Positions 50,901 through 63,425 of a DNA stretch of 64,000 nucleotides are shown piece by piece (the first letter of the stretch is position 1; every line of letters starts with the position of its first letter). A program made the position numbers and the translations under genes. The stretch spans positions 1,314,666 to 1,378,665 of the forward strand of contig PTFA01000029.1 in NCBI GenBank assembly GCA_003342895.1. Direction: 5' to 3'. A model generated the notes under the pieces. That model saw only the letters and a list, made by a program, of their open reading frames with translations, ran no database searches and had not been told where the DNA came from. Origin of the DNA: Casuarius casuarius. Its lineage: Eukaryota; Chordata; Aves; Casuariiformes; Casuariidae.

Positions 50901-53900
50901 TCATCAAGGCGATGACTTAACTGTTAAGTTTTTCAAGCCCACAGTCTTAAATTTGAAATAGCTGATGCCAGAAAAGGTACTACACATTTTCAATTGCATC
51001 TCAAGTCAACTAGAAAATAAAACGTGAACTAAATGAAGGTACTTATGTTCCTTTTGGTCTTGATCTCTATGTCTGTTCCCCATGTGTTAAAGGGAGATTG
51101 TATCACCACTTCACTTTAGGAGGAGGCAAAAAAGATAAAATTGATCATGTTCTGAAGCAGCCTGGTAGTATATCGGTAAGTGTCCTAGAAAAACCTACAA
51201 AGACACTAATACATCTCCATTCAGAGCAAACCTTAGATAATGTATGTTGGTATGAGGCCTAAGTTCAGTCACTGACTGAAGATTACAAAACAAAAAATAG
51301 CACCCTCCCAAAAAAACCAACAAAAAACCCCAGAACAAAGACCAGCACTTCACTCAGTGAGCACAAGTCACTGTTGCGCAATAAAGCAAGCAGAACTCTT
51401 CTTGAAGAAACGATATACAGTTCCAAAGTTAAAAATCATTACACTTCATGCACATAAAGCAAGTTTTCTGCAGTCCTTGATTTGTCTACTTCTTATTCAT
51501 CACATGCTAAATTGTCTTTTAGTAAGTTTTTACATTTACATTACACATTCTTCTTCACGCAATATATCCCTTCTTCTGATTTAGCTTAAGAATATATTTT
51601 GTCAATAACCCTTATTTCTAATCTTCTGTTCTATAAAATATCAGTATTAAATTGTTTCAAAGAAAATCTAAGAGGTACCCTCCTAGCTTAAAAATCTATT
51701 GCCATCTTTTTTCCAGATGGTCGCTTACTACAAAAGCTTTTGTTTTTTCTGTGCTTTTTGAACCCAGCTTCTATAGGGCTCATGCCATTATAATGATGTA
51801 CTGGAATAATGCTGAAGTATTTTTCTGGAGAATAAAGCAACTGTTTAATCAGGAACCTTGCTACTAGCAAATATAAATTGGCAAAGGCATGCTCTGCCAA
51901 TCACAGTTATTCAGGAGTTTTAATTATTTCCCCTCTCCACATATCACATTGAGCTTTAAACACTTTGCAATGCAGTTTTCATTAACTGCTACAGTAATCC
52001 TACTAATAAAACACCACATATTTTTAATTTCTATCCTTATGATATAATTGTACTTATATTTGCTTTAAATGGGCCTATTACACCAAAACAATGTAACGAT
52101 GGAAAAAACATCTGCAGAGGTCTCACCACAACTGGTCTATTTGAGGAATTTATGTAATTGGTAAATAATACTGGACATCTCTTAGAAAAAGATAAATATG
52201 CTAAACAGTTGTTAATTTAACATCACTTTAAACAGTATAATCTCTCCTCCCCCAAAGAAACCCAAACTAAAAATTCACAGTTTAAAAAATATATATGTAC
52301 AAACAGGAGGCTCATCCAAGATCCTGACATCTGTAGAAAAAGAAAGTTAAGTCTGTTTATGCAAATGATTATCTATTTCAGCTCACCTCTCTGACTCTCT
52401 TGATGTGAATATAATTTGATCGACCCCAGTCAAGCTCTTCCTGAAAGTGAAAAATGCAAATGCAAAAGCTGTTATGTACTGGTTTCTCTACTGCTAAAAA
52501 TTCTCTCAAATTCTTCTGGGTGGATATAAGTCATAGTTATATACTGTGATAGAAGGATCTCATTTCACAGCTTTCTATGCATCCATATCAACCAATATTT
52601 CAACATCTATAAAAAATAAATATATAGCTATAGAGTTTACTAATAAACTATATTTGGTTAACGTCAGAGCAGCTGTGAGTCATGTAAGTTTTCCATATAA
52701 ACCCACAGGTCCAACTCCTCCATGTTGCTACTATAGGATCTATTTCAAGACAGACACTACACTTTAGGAAAAACAGGACTTCTTTATCTGGATTCATAAT
52801 TTTAACAGACAGAGCCTACATGATGGCAGTCTTTGTTACTCATTAAAACTTCAGTGTACGTTAGGCACAGGTGTTCATAAAGCATATTACGGTCAGAGAG
52901 AAGCAGAGAAATCAAAAAGGCTCTTATACATACCACAGAAAGACTAGAGGCAGTTATTTCTTGTATGTATACCACTGATTTTTGAGGCTGATTCACATAT
53001 AGATCTTGAATCTTTCATGTCAGAAACTTGACTCTTAAGGTTCTTATTTTTACCTGGTCCCACTCACTGTCCCTTTTTTAAACCACTTTTTTAAAGGCTT
53101 CCTTTCTGACTCTTTAAGAAAGATCCACCTATGCTTATAAAGAAAAAAACATTCTCTTTTAACTTCAGCTCTATTTTGTTTTTAAGGTTGGATTTTAAAC
53201 ATTCTAGCTGCTGTTAGTCCACCTACAAAAGGGAGTATATAAAAGGTTGCCTTTGAATACCTGATACTGGATTCAAAGACTCACAATGTTCCCTCAAAGC
53301 CTATGCTTCTATTTACTTATGAAAAATCCCAACTATTGCAGAGGAAGATTGCTAGCTCAAATTGCTATATTAAGAATATAAAATACTCCAAAACTGGAGT
53401 CACCAACCTCAAATGGAAAAAAAAGAATTTCAACTAACCTTGGGATGTCTCAGTTCTCCTTTTTGTCTGCAAATCTGCCATGCCTAAGAAAGAAGTCACT
53501 TAAAATTCAGGCACAAACTGTAATGTTTCAGTAGTAATTATTAGAACAAATTAATGTGACATATTCACAACTATCAAGTATTTTCCAAATGTATACTGAA
53601 GATAATTTTTTTTAAAACACTAATTTAAAATCCAGAGACACCCATAGGCTAACATGGACTACAAGAAAATTTAAACACAAAAGAATATAAGGAAATTCAA
53701 ATCATAGACTAATTTAGACCAATTCACAGCAGGACCAACTTGAGGATGATCTTGTTTAGCAGAGTTCTGAATACCTCCAAGGATGGAGATGCCCCAACCT
53801 CTCTACCTATTCACAACCTATTTCACTGTTTGACTACTGTTTCTTGTACTTGTGTATTAGGGTCTAGCTACAATCATTCTTGTTGCCACGCATGTTAAAA

Positions 53901-56900
53901 AAGGTTGCAAAAGAAGTCACATTTTGTTCTGGAACATAGGCAGGTCCAGAACCAAGCAGATTTTAAGAGAAGCACGGGAAGGCACAGTACCCACAAATAC
54001 TACAATGCAAAAGACTTTGGTCTCATACACAAGATTTGTAACAGCTGCAGTGGGATCCTCACTACCACATAGACAACAGATATGCTATGTTAGAAACTTC
54101 TTCAGTATCTCAGGTTATTGTTCCAGTAACTTAATTCTGCACGAGTTAACCACCATTTGTTCTCTTGTAGGCAGAGACATCCATTTTATACTAACGAGAA
54201 CAATATGGGTAAGCCTTCCCTGAATCTGCTTCGCCATCTAAAGCGGCTCCTTTACGGAAAGGAATCAAGAGAATGTGAGCCACTCGTTCCTCTCTTGTTC
54301 CAAATCTGCTCCTGCTTCTAGCACGTGGGAGACTGAGATCACAGCCTGCTCTCTCTTTCTCCGCTCTGTTTACCAGCGGCTTAGAACTAGAACAAATGCC
54401 TCAAAAGCCATAGGAGATGGTAAAAATTAGGGAATGTGTCAAGAAACTGAGTGATGCAACCTGTTTTCACCCACCATTTCTTACAACCTTACTTTGGTGC
54501 AAACTTGTGCAGCTCCTTCAGCGGTAAAAGTTGACTCATAATTGGTAGTAGCAGTAGTATTATATAGTAGCATATATGAAATTAGTAGGAGATAGCCTAC
54601 AAAAAGCATTACTAAGCAGCTAGGAGTAATAACATGAAAAGTTTTAAACAATCTAAAGCAAAAATGCTGCACTGATCCTACAAAGGTAAGGAGCTCTGCT
54701 ATAGTTTACCAGATTTCACTGGAAGATCAGCCAGAAAAAAAGATGTACCTTGAAAGCATTCACAAGTGCAATACAGTCACTCTTGCTATTCCCAGAAAAA
54801 AACAGTTTGCTCCTGGCAATGCAAACAAAGAATTATCAGCAGTATCTTTTTTTTCCCCCCCCCAAATATTGAATTTATTATGCAGCTCATCCTCCTACAG
54901 TATCAATACCTTCCAGCAGTTCAATAAACAAGGTGAATACCTTTATTGTAATTATTTGTTCTTATTCACACCATTTTGTTGAGGATGAGCTGTACAGCCA
55001 AGATAGAAAGGATTTATTTCATTTTTAATAGATACAGCCACATGTCCACATCAGAAAGGCAAAGCTGAAGAATCAGGTCTTGCACTCAGAAAAGGATGAG
55101 TGCAGTTCTGTGATACTAATTAGTTCAAACCACAGGAGATTTCGGTACCCTGAGCTGCCTTCGAAAGCTTGTTTTTGCACTCACTAGCTTTGGCACTTTG
55201 ACAGAAAGTTAAACTCATGACATTAAAAATGATATTTAGTGGTTTACCTAGCCCTCTGCCCCCGAACATAGTCAGGAAGACACAAAACATCTAAGACAAT
55301 AGTACCTGTATCCATCAATATGCTGTCTGAAAGGCACTGCAAAAAAAGTCCGCAAGGAGAGTGCTGCAGCTACAAAACAAACGAACCAAAATGAAAAACT
55401 GTAACTTACTTGTCCTTATAGACATGTTCATACATGTTTTGCTCTCATTTACCTATAATAAGGCATTCTTCTAAGCACCCAAAGACATGACCAAGGACTA
55501 TCAACTTTCCAAGATGCTGATCCACCGGCAAGTGTGCCAATACCCTTCCTAAGAAAGTCAGCTCACCATCATGTGGATTTTCTTCTGTTTGCACACAAGT
55601 TGTAAGTGCTCCTAACTACAAAAATTAAAATTAAGTTATTTGCTTGTACAAGTTGTTCATGTAAATCTAAGACCAGTCTGTAAGCAAACAAGACAAGAAA
55701 CAAGCAATAATCTCAAGAAAACATCAATTAATACCAAAATCCTAACTAAGCTGAGGTTCTTAATTCTAAAAGCCTAGTAGAACTGAAACTACTACTACAC
55801 ATACTGAATATAAAAGCAAGCCACAGTGGCCACAAATACAGTCACTTACCCATGTTGGAAAAGAAGTTTAATGCGATTAGTGTTCAAACCCATAACAAAT
55901 TTATAATCAGAAAGTCAAGTCACTGAGTTCGTTGCGTAGGTCAAAGAGGGATGTTCAGGTTGGTTCTAACACATGATAAGCTGGAAGTGTGAGATCACCA
56001 GGATTTTGCTACTTATTAAGAAATATTTTCACTTACAGAGCTCAGATTCTCTTACTTTTTTCTATTCTTTCTCACTATAGATGCTGTTTACGAACAGTAT
56101 TGTTTCTCCACTAATCTGCTGTCGTTCTGTGATGAAAATATAATCCTGTTTTGCTGAAGTAACTGCAGAAATTATGCTAAAGAGGATGGTAACCAAGCAA
56201 GAGTCAAACATGAGAAAAGATTTTCTAGACATAGTTCTTACTTCAGATTCCAATTAAGGTTACTACTACTTTATAAACCCAGAAAAACACTTCTACAATA
56301 TATTTTGACTACCTTGATTTTAGGAACATTAAATCAATGCGTACCTCTTTCAGCTGAAGTATGGTACGTTCAATGTCCCCTACACTGGGTGGAGAAAGAG
56401 CTGTTGCCAACAAGGCTCTTGGTTCCCCCATGTCAAGCATTTTTATCTTTAAGATCGTAGTTCCCAATGGACAACGCTAAAGGGAAGACAATACGAGTGT
56501 TACTTTCCCCCATGAGAAGTGGGACTTGAAGTGATTTATATAAAAAAAAAAAAAGTTGAGGTTCATAATTTAGTAAAACCTGAAATGAACTAAGGATATT
56601 TTTTGTTCAAACAGGCTGCTAAATCCTAAAGTCCCATCCATTGTTTTGCTGTGACCCATCTCTTTCTATGAGGGAAAAAAATGGTCTGGTTGAATGGTCT
56701 TCATCAGTTATTTAACAAACTTAACTTGAAATCTACTCAGTAATAGTGTTAACAGTAACTACTCAAATCATACACTGCCTTCAGGAAAAGTAAAGTAAAA
56801 CTAGTTATCATCATCTCTGATATTAGTACATACATTAAAAAAACCTTAAGGTCCCAAAAAATTCTTACCAGTATCTCAGGTACTGGCCTCTCTGGAATAT

Positions 56901-59900
56901 AGTTTGTCCAGAAGTCCTTGTGTACAAGCCTATAACAATACCCTTTGGAAACACGTCCAGCACGACCTTTACATGAAAGAGCAAATCATCATCGATTTAT
57001 AAACTGTCCAAGTTTCAGACTGTTCACAGAATACCCACCCACAAGCCTTTCAGACAGCTGAGCAGCAAAGGACAGTTGATGCTACAGGCTCAACAGTATA
57101 ATTTACTTGCAGCAGGCTGGGCCAGTGAAGACATCATCTCTCTGCTTTCCTACACAAGGATCAGATAAAAATCACTTTGCCTGATGGCAACTCTATCAAA
57201 TACCTCTTCCATGTAAGTACCCTGAAATCAGCATCCATCTTTCTCAGCAGAAAGGATGAGACAAACCCTGCTCTAAAATAAAATTCTTCAAAATTAGGAA
57301 AGAGCAACTCCTACCAAATCCAAGCTGATATGGATAAAAATGTGTCAAACAATGGAAGTTTTGGCATACCCCCAAACTGAAGATTCTATATGCAGAGTAG
57401 ATACACTTTGCATTTAGATTTCTTTATATGATGAGCATACTCAGATTTTCTGCTCGACTCCAAAGCTAGCAAAAATCTTCTATACAAACAACTTTTAAGA
57501 TACCACTATGAACAGCAAAATATATTTACAAACCACTATTTACAGAAAATGCACTGATTAGAAAGCTTATCTCCACAAATCCACAAATTCACTTCAGCAA
57601 ACTACAAGTGACTCAATTCAGTGGGATACTCTGTTGGAGCATTAGACCATATTTCCAAATAAGTCATATGAATAACAAATTCAAATTTCCTGTTATATAA
57701 AATGTTGCTGCTACTGACTGCATATTGGCCAGTTATCATCTCCTACACTGAGCTGGAACCAAATGGAAATTACAGGAAGGCTCTAATTGTAAAAAAGTCC
57801 ACATAATAGTTAAAAAAACAGGACATTTTTATATCCAAAGATGCCACTGCTCATGAATCATTTCAGTACTTGATCAAAACTAAGAGACTTCAATATTGAA
57901 GAATACTGTCTGAATAGAGAAGATATTAGTTATTATTTACAAACACTGGTCAACAATAAATATATTACTGTGGCTCTTTCCCTCATTTAAGAGTAGGCAT
58001 GAAGGCCTCTTTTATGGCTGAAACTCCCAAGCAGTCAATAAATACCTAGCAGTAACTTCTTTCTTTTCTTCCCCATGCTGCCACATTTTTTCTTTTTCTT
58101 TTTAATATCACATGATAAAACATTTCTATTAAGTAACATAGAATCCCTGTAAGTGAATAAGATAGACTATTCAGGCATATTTGTTTAATAACAGTTTAAT
58201 AGCCTGAAATGGTATAGAATTAAGTTTTTTTTAATATAAATTATTGATGACAAAAACCATCAGTCCTTTTTACTGAATTAATAAAATGGCAAGTAATATA
58301 TAATTCTTCATCAAGCTTAACTTCTAAAATTCCTTTCCATTACCTACTGCCACCTTACCTTTTCTTTGATTACAATTTGTTTTGGATGCCCAGCAAAGTC
58401 TCAAACTTTGATAATTAGTGTCTTCATCACAAACCAAAGTTCTAGTTAAACAGAAATCTATTACTACAATTAAGAAAAAAAATCAAAATATTAATAAGAA
58501 ATAACTTATCTTCACTGAAATGCAGTAAGTGCTGGTTGATTTTGTTTTATCATAAAGGAAAGTTTTCAACAAAAGCAACAAAGAGAACACTAGATATATT
58601 AGCAATTAGACCCAGGATATTCTGAATACTTACAGAGCTGCAAATAGATTTCGACATTATCACAATAAAGAGTTAGTGTAGATCAGATGACAAGCACTGA
58701 GAGAGGCAGTTGTTTCTGCATTTGGATATTCTATATGAGAATGTGATTAATCTGACAGAATTACTTTAAAATATATTTAGAATGTGAATAAAAAGCTTAA
58801 GTTACTTGTGACATGTGAGCTCTAAATCTGTTACTGCATTCAAATTTGCATTTTTTTCCTCCAGTAAAGAATTAAAACCAGCACCCTATTCAACAGATCT
58901 GATAGTTGTCCATATATTCAGATTTAAAACTGCTTCCTGTTGTGAAAGAGGGAATTCAACAACTGTCAAAAACTTTTTAAAAATGGGGCATGCTGGATAG
59001 AGTTAGGCAAACAAAGTAAGGAAAACATTATAAAAACAATGAATACAAAGTTAAAAAGTTTAGAAGGCTTACCATATTTAACATCGGGAACTGTTAGAGA
59101 GCTTTCAGCTATATTTGTAGACAGAATAATCTGGGTTCCAAAGCAAAAAAGGAACAACGAATGTGTAAAGAAAAATTTACTCATATTAGTAGGTTTCTAC
59201 ATGAAAAAACAACCTGCTAGGAAGAAATAGCAATGAGGGTACAGGGAATACAATGCTTCTGTCCTGCATATGGATACTGACTGATACAACACAAAAAACC
59301 CTGTATTTTCTTTCCTAATATCGGAAACACATAGTAAAGTAGTATAGTACATGACAACATAGAAGAACGCAAGTATTTCTTTATGCCTCTGTAATAGTAA
59401 AATACCACAGCATTAGCAGTGACAAAAAAGCCCCAAAACGCTAAGTAAAATATGGAGCACAATGCAGGAGAGATCCATACTGCCAGACAATTCTGCTATG
59501 CACTGCCATCAGCAATATACTAATGTCACACACGTGCAGGAATCAGCATGCACAAACTATTTTGAAGGATAAAAACAATTGTCACAGAATAATTTAAGGA
59601 TAACCTTCTGTTATTGCACTTCTCTTGAGTTCCAAACAGTAGTTAACACAACAGCTTGGTAAGAAAGTCAATCGGTTTCCATCATGAAAAAACAAACCTG
59701 TTTTGCCTTCATACAGTGATCTGAGTTGGCACAGCTACTATTATTCATAGCGAAGATTTTACACGCTTAAGAAAAAAGGTAACTAATAATTCAACAGTAT
59801 TTACCTTTCTGTAGCCAGGAACTGGAGACAAAAATACATTACTTTGTTCCTCCAGTGTCACAGCCGAGTGAAGTGGGTACACTTGCAACCTAAAGAAAAT

Positions 59901-62900
59901 GCATCAGTGAAATATGATTATTTTTACATTCTTGCATGAGTAAATATCTCTAATTATGCTAAATCACCTTTAGTACTAAGAACTTGTATAGCTGAAGGAT
60001 TCACGTTCAAGTTTAACTGAGTAGAAATAAACAGATGTAGTCTAACTTACCTTTTGTTAAGCGTACTTGTGAGACACATGTGCATGTAGTTTATTTCAGC
60101 CAAACCTAGGGAAGAAGTAATCAAACATTTTTTCTTTGTAGTGATCACTCAAACAATCCTAAAAGCAATTCTCATTTCTACATAAATTCTTATCTCACTT
60201 CCATTGTTACCTCCTTTTCACACATGAATATCATAGCAGAGAAAACACATAATAATGAATCATTTCTTGAAATATTTGTGAATGATTCATTAACTGTTTA
60301 AAAGGCTTATTTGCTGTGATTTTACATTTACAAAAGTAAAGCAACAGTATCAGACATAAAGGCCATCTGCCAGTCTCTCCCACCTGTTTCTGTTCCTTAC
60401 AGCTGACGATGTTCACTGCATGCTGGATGTCTGTTTTTGGACAAGTGTGTACACTTCAGCCGAAACAATAAAAAAGTTTCCAAGAACAGGGCTAAGAAAA
60501 AAGTATTTTGGTCATGTTTGGTTTAGCAGTCTTTTCTTTGAAGAGTACTAGTACCCACGCTTTGACCAAAGAATTTAAAAGCCTGTCAGGGGAAATATTC
60601 CTGTTAAGTGTATTCTTGCTGTCTTCCCAAATACCTGCATAGGTATAAACCTTCTGGAGAAGTCTAGTGTACTTCTGATACAGACTTCTTCAGTTTCAAA
60701 AGCCGTTTTTAAAAAAAATAAAATAAAAAAAAAAATTAAAAAAAATCCATCCAACAGCAGGCTACCTCTGACCGGATATTAAAAAGGAGATTATCCTGTA
60801 ACCATAATACAGGATTGTTGCAATTTTCAGTCAGGTTAAATACAGTTTGAGCACCTTGAACTGAAAGCTCTAGTGCTCTTTACATGATGCAAAAGGAAGA
60901 GCAGCACTTTTTCAGGAAAGATAAGAGAGAAGGATAACTTAGACCAGAAATCAGGGGAAGGAAGTAGGTGTGATGGGCTGAAAAAAATGTGACCGAGTTA
61001 AGATGAGGAAGAAGAAGAGGCTAGAAAGCAAGAAACTGGGGGCAAGAGGAAACAGATTTAACAAGAAATGAACATGGTGGTAACATGGGGTTGGTTGGGA
61101 AAAGAAATTGCAGGAGAACATGGAGATTAGTTCACTATGCCAGGCAGAAAGACTGAAACCAGAAAACGAGGGGAAAGTGACTATAGCTAAAGAAGCAAAT
61201 ACAGATCAGGGCTGGAGAGAGAGCAAGTAAATTTGAGGAGGAAAAAAAAAAGGTGGGGGACTACTACAGGGAAAAGCAATGTCATGAGGACCTAAAGAAC
61301 AGCCAGGAAGCCTAATTAACATAGCAGTTCAAATGAAATTGTAAGAGTACTTGAGACTGTGACAGATGAGTGGCCAGATAACGAGCTAATGAAATAGCAC
61401 AAAAACAAATCTACAGTCCGAAGGATTAACAAGGCTCTAAGCAAAATATCTTTAGCACTGTAGAGAAGGTCATGCAGAGTAGGAAACATCTAAAGATAAC
61501 ATTTTAAAGTTATTGTTATATATATAAAAAAAGTGTCTATTCATGAATGGAACTACGATATGCAATTAAAGAAATAGAAGACACAACCAATAAAAAAAGC
61601 ATGATCCAATAAGGACCCAATTAAATATGCAAACACAAGAGCACCATGATAGGGATTGCTTGGACTTAGCCTGCCAGACTACCGTATCCCACTAGACACC
61701 GCTCGCCTATCTTGATATCCTGCTTGCCATACTGTTGCATTAAGGATGTGAATGAGAAATCAAGACCCAAATCCAAGTTATGTTTAAAAAATGATTAGGA
61801 GAGTCTTGATCTATGGTTAGTAGGAGAAGTAGACTCTGCATAATCAATATTAACATTAGCTACTAATTAGTCTTGTAATTACCTACTAGGCACTGTAGAT
61901 AATATCTGCTGACCAATTCTGGAACAGACAAGAACTGATCATGACTGCCAGCAGGAGAAGCAGCTTTTGGAAGGAAGAAGCAACTAATAACAAAATCTGT
62001 CTGGCAAACATATCAGGATAATAAGGAGACAGAGGCACAGAGAAGTGTAAAGGAAAACACAGAACAGAAACAGATTTACAGGAACAGAAAAAAGCTTAAG
62101 AGACAGTAACAGAATAATCCCTTTGAAAGAAAACCCCAAAACTTTAAATCATGCTATTCCTGCTCTCAGCAAGTGTCTGTGAAGCAGACACATCAAAGTG
62201 AACAGGCCATCTCCACCTTTGCTTATTCAATATGTTCTTTAAAAAATTAAAAACTATATACTGAAGTATGTGCTCAAGAAACATTAAGGTCGCCATGCCA
62301 AGCACTCAAATCAAAAAATGCCAAAACTGGTTGGCTTGTTGTGCCAACTTAATTCAGGCCCACTGGAAACATGTACGCACATATATTAAACTGTACAGTG
62401 ATATTTTTCACGTAACAATTTGTATCACCTTGGATAGACTAGCTCTGGAATGAAAGGAGCGCTGAGGACTGAAAGATACTTATCTGTGAAGACTCACACT
62501 CAGTTACGATAAAAATTAAGCACTGAACAAGACTGGTAATTGCAAGATGAAGGGAAAACATGGCATCCTACTGCAGACAGCCGCAGCTGCTCTATGGAAG
62601 CGGATTCTGCCTCAGAGTTTGACAAAGACAGAGGGTAAATCGCTTAAAAGCATTCCCCAGCACTGCATGCCTTTCATTCCGGCTCCTGATGTCTACTCAG
62701 CTTGAAATGCCCATGGAAGTGCTACTCTGAATGTACAAACTGCTATACGATTTTAAACACTCAAAAATTTACATCTCAACATCTCAAGTCAGTGTCCTAA
62801 ACACAGAGGTTATTTTTACTCAAATCTGTTTCAGCTGCCCCCTTGTAAACCAAGGGCTCTCCTTTTCTGCAGTTTTGTGTAAAGATTGTTTGTGAAGATA

Positions 62901-63383
62901 ATTTCAAGAGGTATTTGCTAATACCCTCATTGAGAGTTACCACACAAATGCATTGTAAATCCTGTGCTGGTGTGCTGTGGTTCCAGCCCTGGTGCTAGCA
63001 TGTCTGCTGCTGTGCTTAAAGCAGCAGGGACACAACACGCAGAGATTTTGCGGAGAATTAAGGAGTTCTGGCAGGGATAGACCTCGCCAGGTCCACAGTA
63101 AGAGCTGCCCCTAACTCTGCAGTGAATTCACCATTATAATGTGCGCAAGTCTTTCCAAAGTTTTCAGCTAGCCAACTCGCTAACTCCTGAAGCAAAAGAA
63201 TTCTTGAAGGTAATAAGCCTGTAATGCTGGGGTGACCTGGAGAGGCTGAAAGATCAGCTGCCACCTAGTTACGCAAAAACTACTGTATGCGTTTGTTTTG
63301 GTAGTTATTCTTACTTGAACCTGCTAACTAGACTTTAAAGACAGTGTAAGATAATTTAGGTTTACAAATTAAATTAAAAAAAA

Positions 63384-63425
<42 letters not shown>

